Assembly (NCBI GenBank): GCA_036388475.1
Contig: DASVRT010000006.1
Span: 31,706 to 95,705, forward strand
Length of the DNA: 64,000 bases
Direction: 5' to 3'
Origin: JALZHR01 sp036388475
GTDB lineage: Bacteria > Acidobacteriota > Blastocatellia > Pyrinomonadales > Pyrinomonadaceae
In this document: piece after piece, positions 46,654 through 55,502 of the stretch
Numbering within the stretch: the stretch's first letter is position 1
Layout of the letters: every line of letters begins with the position of its first letter
Program-made: the position numbers and the translations under genes
The notes under the pieces: generated by a model
Told to the model about the DNA's origin: nothing
The model's input: only the letters and a program-made list of their open reading frames with translations
The model's database searches: none

Positions 46654-47094
46654 TTAAAAAGGCATTCCGCCGGAAGGATTACAGGTTATTTCGACGACCG
46701 CGTATTTCTTTTTCAATTCGTCAAGCTCTTTTTGCTGATTTTCAAGAATCTCCTGATAGCCGGGCGGCGGATTTCCCCAACAGCCCTGAAGCCGGTAAAA
46801 ACGAATTTCCCTGCCCTTGCCGTCCACTAATTTGCCGGCGCGGCAGCCGGCTTTTATTTTATCCAGCCGCTGCCTGACGGTTTCCCGCTCGATTTTGTTT
46901 CCCGCAGCCGTCTCGATTGGGGTCGCCGAAACAATCGTGTCGAGCTTTATATCCGGCGGCAGGCAGCCGTATTTCGACTGATTATTAACCTGCTTGGTCG
47001 CTTTGCGATTCATTTTGGTTTTGCTCTGCGCGGAGAGCGTCTGCGCGCTCCCGGCTATTAATATAAATATAAGTAAATAAAAACATTGTTTCAT
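46654..47094 (-). CDS. Small secreted protein of unknown function
   Basis: A 146-residue protein with a signal peptide (about 1-23). The mature part is basic at first (KTKMNRKATKQVNNQ), then has four cysteines (YGCLPPDIK, KAGCRAGK, LQGCWGNPPPGY, EITCNPSGG), possibly two disulfides. A helix rich in Glu and Lys (about 115-135) precedes the last cysteine. No family recognised. No Shine-Dalgarno is evident. Confidence 0.65.
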   Translation of the reverse strand: MKQCFYLLIFILIAGSAQTLSAQSKTKMNRKATKQVNNQSKYGCLPPDIKLDTIVSATPIETAAGNKIERETVRQRLDKIKAGCRAGKLVDGKGREIRFYRLQGCWGNPPPGYQEILENQQKELDELKKKYAVVEITCNPSGGMPF

Positions 47095-47514
47095 AGCTGC
47101 GCCTAATCTCCAATTAATCCTGTCGGCGAAGCATTTGATGCGAAAAATGCGCGAATGAGATTGAAATTTTCGGGCTAATGCTTTAGCATTAATCAGGAAT
47201 CAAAAGCCTTGACCATATCTCCCACGGATATACTCTACAAATCACTAGCAAACGAAAAAATTTTGTTTTTTTATTCGGCGAAGTGCCCATAATTTTTAAG
47301 AGCAGGGCGAACGAGTGACCAAAAGTTAAAAACAATCAGTATATTAAGGCAATATTCGAAAATAAGATTGATTTTGCTTTCGTTTTGCTTTAGCATTTTT
47401 TAGCTACACACTTTTCCCAATTTTATAGTTTTTGAGCATACAATTATAAAAGACCTGTGCTTTGTTCAGAGCATATATTTCTGAAATTGTTTGCATAAGT
47501 TTTAGGAGAATACG
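47095..47514. other. Divergent intergenic region, no gene
   Basis: A 420-base A+T-rich gap between divergent genes. A short hairpin TAATGCTTTAGCATTA lies at 47176-47191. A promoter for the plus-strand gene may lie near TTATAAAA at about 47444-47451, but no strong -35 box is present. AGGAGA 7 bases before 47515 is a good ribosome-binding site. Confidence 0.45.
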
Positions 47515-50262
47515 ATGAAAAAAATTGTAACCGTCAGGTTTACATTAATCGCCCTTAGTTTGCTCGCCGTAGCAGCTTTGTTTATTCCTTTCCACACCAT
47601 TGCCCAAAGAACGATGGAGTTTTTTAACGACGACCCGGATACTCCCGGCTTTCTGAAAAAAGCCAAATCGCAGTTCAGCAAAGAAGAATTTATGGCGCGC
47701 CGCTCGGAGCAAATCGCTCTGTATCGCGGCATGAAAGACGGTAATCCGGAAGAGAACGTGAAAGCGCGCAATCAGGCGGTTGCGAAAATGCAGGAGCAGG
47801 AAGACGCGCTCCGAGCGAGACCCGCTTCGCCGCAAAACGACGCGCTGCTGGCGGCGTGGACGCCGATTGGTCCGAACCCGATTCCGAACGGTCAGACAAC
47901 CGGCATCAGTACTCCGGTTTCCGGGCGCGTCACGGCAATCGACGTTCACCCGACCAATCCTAACATCGTCTACATCGGTACGGCACAGGGCGGCGTTTAC
48001 CGCTCGCTCGACGGCGGCGTAAACTGGACGCCGATTCTCGACAACGCGCTGAGCCTGGCAATCGGCGCGGTGCGAATTGCGCCTTCGCAGCCTGACACGG
48101 TGTACGTCGGTACGGGCGAGCCGAACTTTTGCTCCGATTGCTATTTCGGCGTCGGCGTTTACCGCATCGACAACGCCAGCACCGCTCCGACTCTTGCTGG
48201 TCCGTTCGTGCAAAGCACGACCAGCCCGGATGTTTTCACCGGGCGCGGCGTCAGTGAAATCGTCGTTCACCCGACGAATCCCGATATTATTTTCGTCTCG
48301 ACGACTTCCGCCGCCGCCGGTATTAACGGCGGCGCGGGCGTTCCGAATCCGACGGCGGTTCCCGAGCTTGGCGTTTACCGTTCGACGACCGGAACGACGA
48401 CTCCGGTTTTCCAGCGCATCGGTCCGCTGGCTGCCCCGAACCTTAATTTCAACGTCCGCGATATAGAAATCGACCCGCTTAATCCTGATTTTTTGGTTGC
48501 CAATCTGGTGGCGAACGGCGGCGGCATTTACGTTTCAACCAACGCGCTGGCGGCGACACCGACCTTTGTTAACCGCGTGTCGTTTTCCGGTCAGACATCG
48601 ATCAGCGGTCTGACGGCGGAATTTGCCATCCAGCACACGGTCGGCGCTCCGAACCCGACGGTTTACGTCGCAACCGGCAACGGCGGCGGCAGAGTTTTAA
48701 AATCTACCGACGGCGGCTTAACCTTCCCGCAGCAGATTGACAACGATTTCTGTACGCCGCAATGTTTCTACGACATTGCCGTTAACGTCGATCCGACCGA
48801 CCCAAACCGCGTTTATCTGGGCGGCTCGCCGACTTTGATATTCGGCATTTCGACCACCGGCGGCACGGCTTTTACGCCCAGCGAACTAGGTCTGCACGCC
48901 GACTCACACGCGATTGCGGTTTCCAAATCCAGTCCTAACGTCGTCTACTTCGGCAGCGACGGCGGCGTGTATCGCTCGGACACTTCCGGCGCCGCTTGGA
49001 CGCCGATGAACACCGCCGGTCTGCTGGCGACGCAGTTTATCGGCATCGACACGCACCCGACCGACCCGAACATCACTATCGGCGGAACGCAGGACAACGG
49101 TACGAATCGTTATACGTCTGCGGGAACGTGGATACGCACCGACTTCGGCGACGGCGGTTACGCGGTGATTGACCAGAGTTCGTCGAACAACGTGACCTAC
49201 AACCAGTATCACACCTATTTCAACGCCAGTAACCTGACCGGCTACGCCTACTCGAACAACGGCGCGGCGCTCGAAGGCACCTGGACGCGGCGCGGCTGCA
49301 GCCCGTCGCTTCCCCAAAACGGCATTACCTGCACGGCGACGATTAACTTTTACGCGCCGCTCGAACGCGGACCGAGCGTGGCGGGCAGCAACGGCAATAC
49401 GGTTTACTACGGCGCCGACCGTCTCTACCGGACGATTGATACCGGCGTCAACAACACGACGGAAAGCCAGATTTTCACGTCGCCCATCAGCGCCATCGGC
49501 ATTTCGCCGCAAAACGACAACGTTCGCATTATCGGCTTGAACGACGGCAGAATCTTCGGCACGACGACCGGCGCGAATCCGCTGGTTGACTTCGACCCGT
49601 CGAACGCCGTTCCCGCCGCTTACATTTCGCGCGCCGTCATCAGCCCGACCGACCCGAACACGGCTTATGTGACGCTGAACGCTTTCAACGTGGCGCAGGT
49701 TTACCGCACCAACAATCTGAGCAGCTTTGCCGAACAGGGCTTGGTCGCTCCGACGTGGACGGTAATCAGCGGCGCGGGCACGGGCTTGCCGCTCGTTCCG
49801 GTCAACGCCTTTATCACCAACGGCTCGATTCTTTTTGTCGGAACGGACATCGGCGTTTACGCTTCGACCGACGGCGGCTCGAACTGGGTTCCTTACGGCA
49901 CGGGCATGCCGCGCATTGCGACCTTCGATTTGGCGTTCTCGCCGGGCGGACTGCTTCGCGCTGCGACGCACGGCAAAGGAATTTACCAGATTCCGGCGCT
50001 GGCTCCGAGCGCGGCGTCAGTCACCGTCGGCGGCAGAGTTTTGGCTAACGGGCGCGGCGTGCCTAACGCCACCGTGACCTACGCGGGCGAAACCGGCGAG
50101 CGCAAGAGCGCGCTGACCAACGCCTTCGGTTACTTCCGCTTCGAAGAAGTTCAGGCGGGTCAAACCTACGTCTTCAACGTCCTCTCCAAGCGCTACACCT
50201 TCGCGCCGCGAACCGTCGAAGTCAACGAGGAACTGACCGAGCTGAACTTTGAAGCCGAATAA
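47515..50262 (+). CDS. Secreted beta-propeller (BNR/sortilin-like) protein with C-terminal regulatory-like domain
   Basis: A 915-residue protein with a signal sequence (about 1-31). Many propeller blades of the BNR/Vps10 type occur from about residue 110 to 830: VTAIDVHPTNPNIVYIGTAQGGVYRSLDGGVNWTP, DTVYVGTGEPN, SDGGVYRSDTSGAAWTPM, GVYASTDGGSNWVPYGTGMP. Comparable propellers occur in xyloglucanases and photosystem assembly factors, but no catalytic residue is evident. The last about 80 residues (GRVLANGRGVPNATVTY, TNAFGYFRF, KRYTFAPRTV) repeat the C-terminal domain of the protein at 43628-46117. Probably surface-exposed. Confidence 0.82.
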   Translation: MKKIVTVRFTLIALSLLAVAALFIPFHTIAQRTMEFFNDDPDTPGFLKKAKSQFSKEEFMARRSEQIALYRGMKDGNPEENVKARNQAVAKMQEQEDALRARPASPQNDALLAAWTPIGPNPIPNGQTTGISTPVSGRVTAIDVHPTNPNIVYIGTAQGGVYRSLDGGVNWTPILDNALSLAIGAVRIAPSQPDTVYVGTGEPNFCSDCYFGVGVYRIDNASTAPTLAGPFVQSTTSPDVFTGRGVSEIVVHPTNPDIIFVSTTSAAAGINGGAGVPNPTAVPELGVYRSTTGTTTPVFQRIGPLAAPNLNFNVRDIEIDPLNPDFLVANLVANGGGIYVSTNALAATPTFVNRVSFSGQTSISGLTAEFAIQHTVGAPNPTVYVATGNGGGRVLKSTDGGLTFPQQIDNDFCTPQCFYDIAVNVDPTDPNRVYLGGSPTLIFGISTTGGTAFTPSELGLHADSHAIAVSKSSPNVVYFGSDGGVYRSDTSGAAWTPMNTAGLLATQFIGIDTHPTDPNITIGGTQDNGTNRYTSAGTWIRTDFGDGGYAVIDQSSSNNVTYNQYHTYFNASNLTGYAYSNNGAALEGTWTRRGCSPSLPQNGITCTATINFYAPLERGPSVAGSNGNTVYYGADRLYRTIDTGVNNTTESQIFTSPISAIGISPQNDNVRIIGLNDGRIFGTTTGANPLVDFDPSNAVPAAYISRAVISPTDPNTAYVTLNAFNVAQVYRTNNLSSFAEQGLVAPTWTVISGAGTGLPLVPVNAFITNGSILFVGTDIGVYASTDGGSNWVPYGTGMPRIATFDLAFSPGGLLRAATHGKGIYQIPALAPSAASVTVGGRVLANGRGVPNATVTYAGETGERKSALTNAFGYFRFEEVQAGQTYVFNVLSKRYTFAPRTVEVNEELTELNFEAE

Positions 50263-50302
50263 GACAGTAGAAAACGATTCATTCGTTTTTGAATAGACAA
50301 AA

Positions 50303-50341
50303 AAGAAAGGCGAGAGTTTATTAAAACTTCTCGCCTTTCTT
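50303..50341. terminator. Terminator hairpin
   Basis: AAGAAAGGCGAGAGTTT (50303-50319) pairs with AAACTTCTCGCCTTTCTT (50324-50341) with one bulged base. It ends the beta-propeller gene on the plus strand and could act in both directions. Confidence 0.8.
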
Positions 50342-50343
50342 AA

Positions 50344-50401
50344 ATGATGAACGCGGAACGATGAATTAGGAAATTGCAATTCATCGTTCCGCGTTCATCA
50401 T
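50344..50401. repeat. Heptanucleotide repeat, perfect 24-bp inverted arms (GTTCATC/GTTCCGC type)
   Basis: Left arm 50344-50367 is the exact complement of 50378-50401; the arms hold units GTTCATC and GTTCCGC. The element shares its core with 43492-43521 and lies between two convergent genes, beside a normal terminator. Confidence 0.85.
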
Positions 50402-50410
50402 TTCTCGTTC

Positions 50411-50626
50411 TTAACCGCGTTCGGTCGTGTTTTCCTTTTCCTCGTCCGTCAGCAATTCCTCGACCCGCGCGTACGAGCCGATGCTTTCGACCGGCAAATT
50501 ATCAATCTCGCCGCCAGCCTGACCTTCCAAGCCCGCCGACGCCGTTTCCGACTCGGCGTTTCCCTGCGCCGCGCCCGCCGCTTCTTCATCGCGCGCGACA
50601 TTTTCTCCGTTTTCTTCCTGGTTCAT
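50411..50626 (-). CDS. Small acidic protein, unknown function
   Basis: A 71-residue, very acidic protein rich in Glu, Gly and Ala (MNQEENGENVARDEEAAGAA...), with a more ordered C-terminal part IDNLPVESIGSYARVEELLTDEE. AGGGAGAAACAG precedes the ATG. No membrane segment. Probably disordered; no family recognised. Confidence 0.65.
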   Translation of the reverse strand: MNQEENGENVARDEEAAGAAQGNAESETASAGLEGQAGGEIDNLPVESIGSYARVEELLTDEEKENTTERG

Positions 50627-50845
50627 CTGTTTCTCCCTTTTGATTTATTAATCCGACTTTTTCCAAGATAACAGCAGACGCTTCGTTTCGCCAAAAATCC
50701 GCAGTTGTTCTTTAATACTGCCGCAAAGGCAGGTCGTCATCTCCAATACAGAAGTTTGTAAAGAAATAGACGTTGAAAAGAAACCGAGAGAATTAGTCGA
50801 AAAATAAATTCGGCGACGACAAGCATCGCCCGTTCAAAAAATAAT

Positions 50846-52060
50846 CTAACGAACAACTTCGCTGACGACCTGACCGTTGATAATCGTTCCCGTGCAGTGC
50901 GTGGTGTATTCAAACGGGTCGCCGTCGTACATTGCGAGGTCGCCGTCCTTGCCGACGGCGAGCGAGCCGACGCGGTTTTCGATGCCGAGAATTCGCGCGG
51001 CGTCAATCGTTATCGTTGCCAGCGCGTCACGCTGCGAGAGACCGTTTGCCGCCGCTAAGCCGGCTTCGAACAGGACGATGCGCGTTTTCGGGACGTAGGT
51101 TTCGTAGCCGCTCTGGAGGGCGACGGTGATGCCCGCCTGTTTTAATTTCGACGCGGTTTCCATCGAGAGGCTTTCCAGCTCGCCGCCGGCGCGGTACATA
51201 GTCGGGTGAATGATGACGGGAAAGCCGGAAGCCTTGATTTCGTTGATGAGCAGATGCGCTTCGCTCGCGCCGTCGAGAATGATGCGCAGGTTGAATTCTT
51301 TGGCAATGCGCAGCGCGGTCATAATGTCCTGCGCGCGCTGTGCCGTGACCAGAAGCGGAATTTCGCGCCTGGCGACTCTCGCCATCATCTCGGTTTTCAA
51401 ATCGCGCGGCTCGCCTTTGTAATTTCCCGCCTTGATAAGCTCGGCGCGGAGCATCGACGCCTGTTTGGCGCGCGTTCCGGGCGAGCGTCCCTGACCGGCG
51501 AGGCTGGCGTCGCCGATGGTCACGGCAATCATCGCCGTCGGCGTAATCACGACCTCGTCAACCGTTTTGCCGAAGGTTTTGACAATCATCGTTTGACCGG
51601 AAACGAGCGCGGCGGGCGCGTGCCCGGTGTGCAATGTGGTGACGCCGAAGCCGCGAACCCATTCGATAAGTTTTTCTTCCGCGTTGTAAGCGTCAAAAGC
51701 GCGGAGGTCGGGCTGAATCGGACTTGAGGCGTCAATCTGCATCTGGTCGTGCGGCTGGTTCAGATAACCGGCGAGACCGATGACGGAATGCGCGTCAATC
51801 AATCCGGGCGTGACGACTTTGGCGGAGACGGTTTTATAGTTTTGGGGAATCCTGACCTGATTTGCCGCGCCGACGGCTTCGATTTTGCCGTTGGCGCCGA
51901 TTAAAACGACGCCGTTCGTAATCGACTCGCCCGCCATCGTCCAGACGGTTTCGCCTCTGACGGCAATCTGCGCCGAAACAGTGAACAGTGAACAGTGAAC
52001 AGTGAACAGTGTCAGACAAATTAAAATTAAACCTTTCGTTTTTCGTTTTTCGTTTTTCAC
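50846..52060 (-). CDS. Amidohydrolase-family protein, metal site degenerate
   Basis: A 404-residue exported protein starting with GTG at 52060, preceded by GGGAGGAAA. It has the amidohydrolase fold and is paralogous to its upstream neighbour (for example RSPGTRAKQASMLRAELIKA and ILGIENRVGSLAVGKDGDLAMYDGDPFEYTTHC). However the metal-ligand HxH of the first strand is HSV (LIDAHSVIG), and positions equivalent to FHTHRH, LQHVSEAW and FHTDD in the neighbour read LVTAQR, LDGASEAH and LQSGYE. It is therefore probably not a normal metallohydrolase, and may be a partner subunit. The signal peptide is encoded almost wholly by two heptanucleotide arrays. Confidence 0.85.
   Translation of the reverse strand: MKNEKRKTKGLILICLTLFTVHCSLFTVSAQIAVRGETVWTMAGESITNGVVLIGANGKIEAVGAANQVRIPQNYKTVSAKVVTPGLIDAHSVIGLAGYLNQPHDQMQIDASSPIQPDLRAFDAYNAEEKLIEWVRGFGVTTLHTGHAPAALVSGQTMIVKTFGKTVDEVVITPTAMIAVTIGDASLAGQGRSPGTRAKQASMLRAELIKAGNYKGEPRDLKTEMMARVARREIPLLVTAQRAQDIMTALRIAKEFNLRIILDGASEAHLLINEIKASGFPVIIHPTMYRAGGELESLSMETASKLKQAGITVALQSGYETYVPKTRIVLFEAGLAAANGLSQRDALATITIDAARILGIENRVGSLAVGKDGDLAMYDGDPFEYTTHCTGTIINGQVVSEVVR
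51977..52057. repeat. Two heptanucleotide arrays encoding a signal peptide
   Basis: Five perfect copies of AACAGTG (51977-52011) and three copies of TTTCGTT (52034-52054) lie in the first 28 codons of the amidohydrolase gene. Because 7 is not a multiple of 3, three units encode one 7-residue period, visible as LFTVHCS-LFTVS; the other array encodes the basic NEKRKTK stretch. Confidence 0.9.
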
Positions 52061-53379
52061 TAGTTTCCTCCCTCGACATCGCCGTCAAAGCAATCAATGT
52101 GAACCGCGCGGTCGGTCGTCGCGCCGTAGCCGCCGGTGGCAATCAGATAATCTTTCGCGTCCGTGCGGTCGAAAACTTTTTTGCCGTCGACCCAGGTTTC
52201 GAGAACGTGCGTGTAAACGCTCAGCGGGTCGCCGGAAAGAACGATAAAATCGGCGTCTTTGCCGGTTTCGAGCGAGCCGATTCGTTTGTCCAAATCGAGC
52301 ATCAGCGCGCCCGCCATCGTCATCCCGTAAAGCGCTTTTTCGCGCGACATCCCGTTGCGTACGGCGAGTCCGGCGGAGCGTAAGAATAAACGCGAATCGG
52401 TGATGTAATCGTCCGTGTGAAAACCTGTTAAAGCGCCCGCTTTTTCCAGCGCCGCGCCGTTGGTCATCGAAACGTCCATCGTTTCGAGCTTTCCGCCGGG
52501 CGCTTCAATCATAATTATCGACGCCGGAACTTTCGCCTTGGCGATTTCGTCCGCGATTTTCCACGCTTCGGAAACGTGTTGCAGCACGACGCGAAAACCG
52601 AATTCTTTGGACAGGCGAATCGCGGTCAAAACGTCGTCGTGACGATGCGTGTGAAAATGCACGACGCGTTTGCCGTCGAGAACTTCGACGAAGGCTTCCA
52701 TCACCAAATCGCGGTTCGGCATTTTCGATTTATCGCTGCCGGCTTTGCGGATTTTCTCGCGGTATTCCTGCGCTTTGACTAACTGCTCGCGCATCATAGC
52801 GGCGGATTTGGCGCGCGTGCCGGGAAAATTTCCGGGCGTCGTGCGAATCGGGTTCGTGCCGTTGGCGAATTTCATTCCGCCCGCGATGCGCCCGTCTTCG
52901 GTCATAATCAGCAAATCGTCGATAATGTTGCCGTCGCGGAGTTTCAGATAAAGCGTCTGACCGCTGTTCAGATGTCCCGAGCCGGGCATTACGTTGACGG
53001 TCGTAATGCCGCCGGATTGAGCGCGCTGAAGGCTCGAAGCCCGCGCGTTGAGCGAATCGAGCAGGCGCACGTCCGGCTGAATGGGACCTGAACCGTCCGC
53101 GCCCGCGCCTTCGCCGATGTGACTGTGCGTGTCAATCAAGCCGGGCATAATGACTTTGCCCTGCAAGTCGATAATCTGAACATTCGACGCCAGACGAACC
53201 GTGCGCGCGTCGCCGACCGCCGTGATTTTCCCGTTTTGAACCAGCAGAATTCCCTGCTCAATCGGCTGCCCGACAATCGGAATTATCCGCGCATTGATAA
53301 AAGCCACCGGCTTTTCCTGCCCGCAAACCGAGCAAACAAACAGAAAAATACCGGCAAAACAAACTAATATTTTTTTCAT
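52060..53379 (-). CDS. Secreted amidohydrolase
   Basis: A 439-residue protein starting at the ATG 53379 with GGGGA upstream; signal peptide at about 1-20 (ending SVCGQ). The metal site is complete: HxH in LIDTHSHIGEG, His in HFHTHRHDD, His in LQHVSEAW, and the Asp in FHTDDY. The domain order, with a beta-sandwich before and after the barrel (NARIIPIVGQPIEQGILLVQNGKITAVGD; SLETGKDADFIVLSGDPL), is that of imidazolonepropionase-like exported amidohydrolases, often dipeptidases or enamidases of unknown substrate. Its TAG overlaps the GTG of the downstream paralogue by one base, so the two are coupled. Confidence 0.9.
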   Translation of the reverse strand: MKKILVCFAGIFLFVCSVCGQEKPVAFINARIIPIVGQPIEQGILLVQNGKITAVGDARTVRLASNVQIIDLQGKVIMPGLIDTHSHIGEGAGADGSGPIQPDVRLLDSLNARASSLQRAQSGGITTVNVMPGSGHLNSGQTLYLKLRDGNIIDDLLIMTEDGRIAGGMKFANGTNPIRTTPGNFPGTRAKSAAMMREQLVKAQEYREKIRKAGSDKSKMPNRDLVMEAFVEVLDGKRVVHFHTHRHDDVLTAIRLSKEFGFRVVLQHVSEAWKIADEIAKAKVPASIIMIEAPGGKLETMDVSMTNGAALEKAGALTGFHTDDYITDSRLFLRSAGLAVRNGMSREKALYGMTMAGALMLDLDKRIGSLETGKDADFIVLSGDPLSVYTHVLETWVDGKKVFDRTDAKDYLIATGGYGATTDRAVHIDCFDGDVEGGN

Positions 53380-53467
53380 TAAATATTTCCCCAAGCTTTT
53401 AGAAGAATCAGGATGTGCAAAGTTAAATTGCAACGAAACCGGGCGCGTGTCAAGCGAAACAGCCAGT

Positions 53468-53600
53468 TTACGAATTACGAATTAATAATTGTTGACCTTT
53501 GACCTTTGACCTTTGATTTTGCTCAATCTGCAAAGGTCGAAACTCAAAGGTCAACAATCTTTTCCTTAAATTCTTAATTTTAATTTTTAATTCTTAATTG
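53468..53600. repeat. Compound heptanucleotide repeat (TTACGAA, CCTTTGA, ATTAAGA types)
   Basis: From 53468, successive 7-base units change from TTACGAA through TTAATAA and TTGTTGA to three copies of CCTTTGA. An inverted arm CAAAGGTCGAAACTCAAAGGTCAA lies at 53531-53554, and a T/A-rich 7-base array (53571-53600) runs into the end of the histidine kinase gene, supplying its TAA. Confidence 0.8.
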
Positions 53601-55350
53601 TTTCGCCGGCGGGTAAAGTGACTAAAAAGCAGGTTCCGCCGCTGCCGTTCGATTCGACCTCGATTTTTCCGTTGTGCGCCGTGACGATGCCGTAACAGAC
53701 GGCTAAGCCCAAGCCGGTTCCTTCGCCGGTCGGCTTGGTCGAAAAAAACGGGTCGAAAATCTTTTTCAGATTTTTTTCCTCGATGCCGTTGCCGCTGTCG
53801 TCGATGCGGACGGCAATCGAGCCGTCGCGGCGAAAAGTTTTTACGGAAAGCTCGCCGCCTTCCGGCATCGCGTCGCGCGCGTTGAGCAGGAGATTCAGAA
53901 AAACCTGTTCCAACTGGTCGCCGTCGGCGAAAACTTTCGGCAGATTTTCATTTAAATCGGTTTTCAGATGCAGATGCTGAAACGCTTTATCAAAGCTCGC
54001 CAGGCGCAGGCTGGTCTGCAAAATCGCGTTCACGTCAATCGAGCTTTTTGCCGCCGGACGCGCGCGCGCAAAATCCATCATATCGCGCGTCACCTGCGTG
54101 ATGCGCGTGATTTGCGTCGAAATCAGCTTGAGTTTTTCCTTTGTTTCCGCGTCGAGATTTTCGCGTCTTTGCAGCATCTGAATCAAGGATGAAATCGAGG
54201 CGAGCGGGTTATTTACTTCGTGCGCGACGCCCGCCGCGAGCGTGCCCATCGCCGCGAGCTTTTCGGTGCGAATCAATTGCTCGTTGAGTTTTTGCAATTG
54301 CTCGATGTCGTCCGCCATTTTACGGCTCATCTCATTAAAAGATTCCGCCAGCAAACCGATTTCGTCGTTGCTGCGGCGCATATCGATTTCCGTTCCGTAT
54401 TCGCCTTCGGTCACGCGCACCGCGGCGACCGTGATACGCTGAAGCGGGCGCGAAATCGTGCGGACAATCAACAAAACGAGCAAAAGATTCGGCACGAGCG
54501 CGGAAATGACGCTGAAAACCAGATATTTCCGCCACGCTTCAAAGCTCATACCGTCTTGAAACGACCACCAGACAATCGGGATTTGAAAGGCGATAAAACT
54601 GATTATCGCCACGGTCGCGATGCTGAGCGCGATTTTGTATGTAATCGGGAAAAGACGAAACTGGTCGAGCGCGGTTTGCAGCGAAAAAAGCTTGAAATTG
54701 GAAATCGCGTAAGCGTAAATCAAAACGCCGGGCAGCACGAACAGCGACGAAATCGGCAGAAAATCGTAACTGCCGAAATACGGCAGAACGATATTCGCCA
54801 GCGTCTTTAAAATGCCGGTCACGCCCAAAGCCCACAGAATCGCGCCGACCTGCTGACCTTTCTGCGTGCCGCGATATTTCCGGTATTTTCGCAGCAGAAG
54901 CCAGGCGCCGTAGGCAAAAACCGCGTAGACGTAAATTACGAAAGCGTAAGCCAGCGGCGCGAGTTCAATCTGGAATCTTCCTTCCGCAAAACCGACCCGG
55001 TGCCAGAGAAGTCCGAATGCCGCCGCCGGAATCAAAACCAACCCGGGCGCAAACAAAACGGCGGCTTTTTTGCGCGGTGTGCGCGCGTTTTCGGGAAAAA
55101 CCCAGGCAAAGACGACGAGCGAGCATTGCATCAGCAGAGAAATAATAAAACTGGAAGCCGCCCACCAGCCGGCGGAAGTGTTTTCGTTGGGAAAATCCCA
55201 GAAAACCAAATCTTTAATTGTCCAGAGCGCGAGAAAAGCGATAAAAGCGGCAAACGTCTGATGCGCGCGGTTGCGCGGATTGGCGACAAAAACGTAAAAG
55301 CCGAGCAAAACCAGCAGAAAAAGCGCGAACAGATGAAACAGCGTCAGCAT
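53587..55350 (-). CDS. Membrane sensor histidine kinase
   Basis: A 587-residue kinase. About seven membrane helices occupy residues 1-230 (an N-terminal 7TM-type sensor), a further membrane pair lies near 240-300, then a HAMP domain (about 300-355; RISRPLQRITVAAVRVTEGEYG). The HisKA domain has the phospho-His in AAGVAHEVNNPLASISSLIQ, and the HATPase domain has the N box NLLLNARDAMPEGG and G boxes DDSGNGIEEKNLKKIFDPFF and GEGTGLGLAVCYGIV. No response regulator is adjacent, so the partner is elsewhere. Its 3' end runs into a heptanucleotide array. Confidence 0.93.
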   Translation of the reverse strand: MLTLFHLFALFLLVLLGFYVFVANPRNRAHQTFAAFIAFLALWTIKDLVFWDFPNENTSAGWWAASSFIISLLMQCSLVVFAWVFPENARTPRKKAAVLFAPGLVLIPAAAFGLLWHRVGFAEGRFQIELAPLAYAFVIYVYAVFAYGAWLLLRKYRKYRGTQKGQQVGAILWALGVTGILKTLANIVLPYFGSYDFLPISSLFVLPGVLIYAYAISNFKLFSLQTALDQFRLFPITYKIALSIATVAIISFIAFQIPIVWWSFQDGMSFEAWRKYLVFSVISALVPNLLLVLLIVRTISRPLQRITVAAVRVTEGEYGTEIDMRRSNDEIGLLAESFNEMSRKMADDIEQLQKLNEQLIRTEKLAAMGTLAAGVAHEVNNPLASISSLIQMLQRRENLDAETKEKLKLISTQITRITQVTRDMMDFARARPAAKSSIDVNAILQTSLRLASFDKAFQHLHLKTDLNENLPKVFADGDQLEQVFLNLLLNARDAMPEGGELSVKTFRRDGSIAVRIDDSGNGIEEKNLKKIFDPFFSTKPTGEGTGLGLAVCYGIVTAHNGKIEVESNGSGGTCFLVTLPAGETIKN

Positions 55351-55502
55351 CAGCTAAATATTAATTGGTATTTGAAAAACGACCTAAGCCGATTGTTCGT
55401 TTATTAATTTCAAAGTTCGGAAAATGCCCAAACTGCAAAGCTATCTCGAAATGATATTTTCGAGATAGCTTCTAAATAAATGTATCGAAAAATAAAGGCT
55501 TC

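Noticed and set aside
48904..49971. 355-codon antisense frame in the beta-propeller gene
   Set aside because: Long antisense frames are expected in this codon usage; the product is Arg/Ala/Val-rich with no domain, and the sense strand has clear propeller blades.
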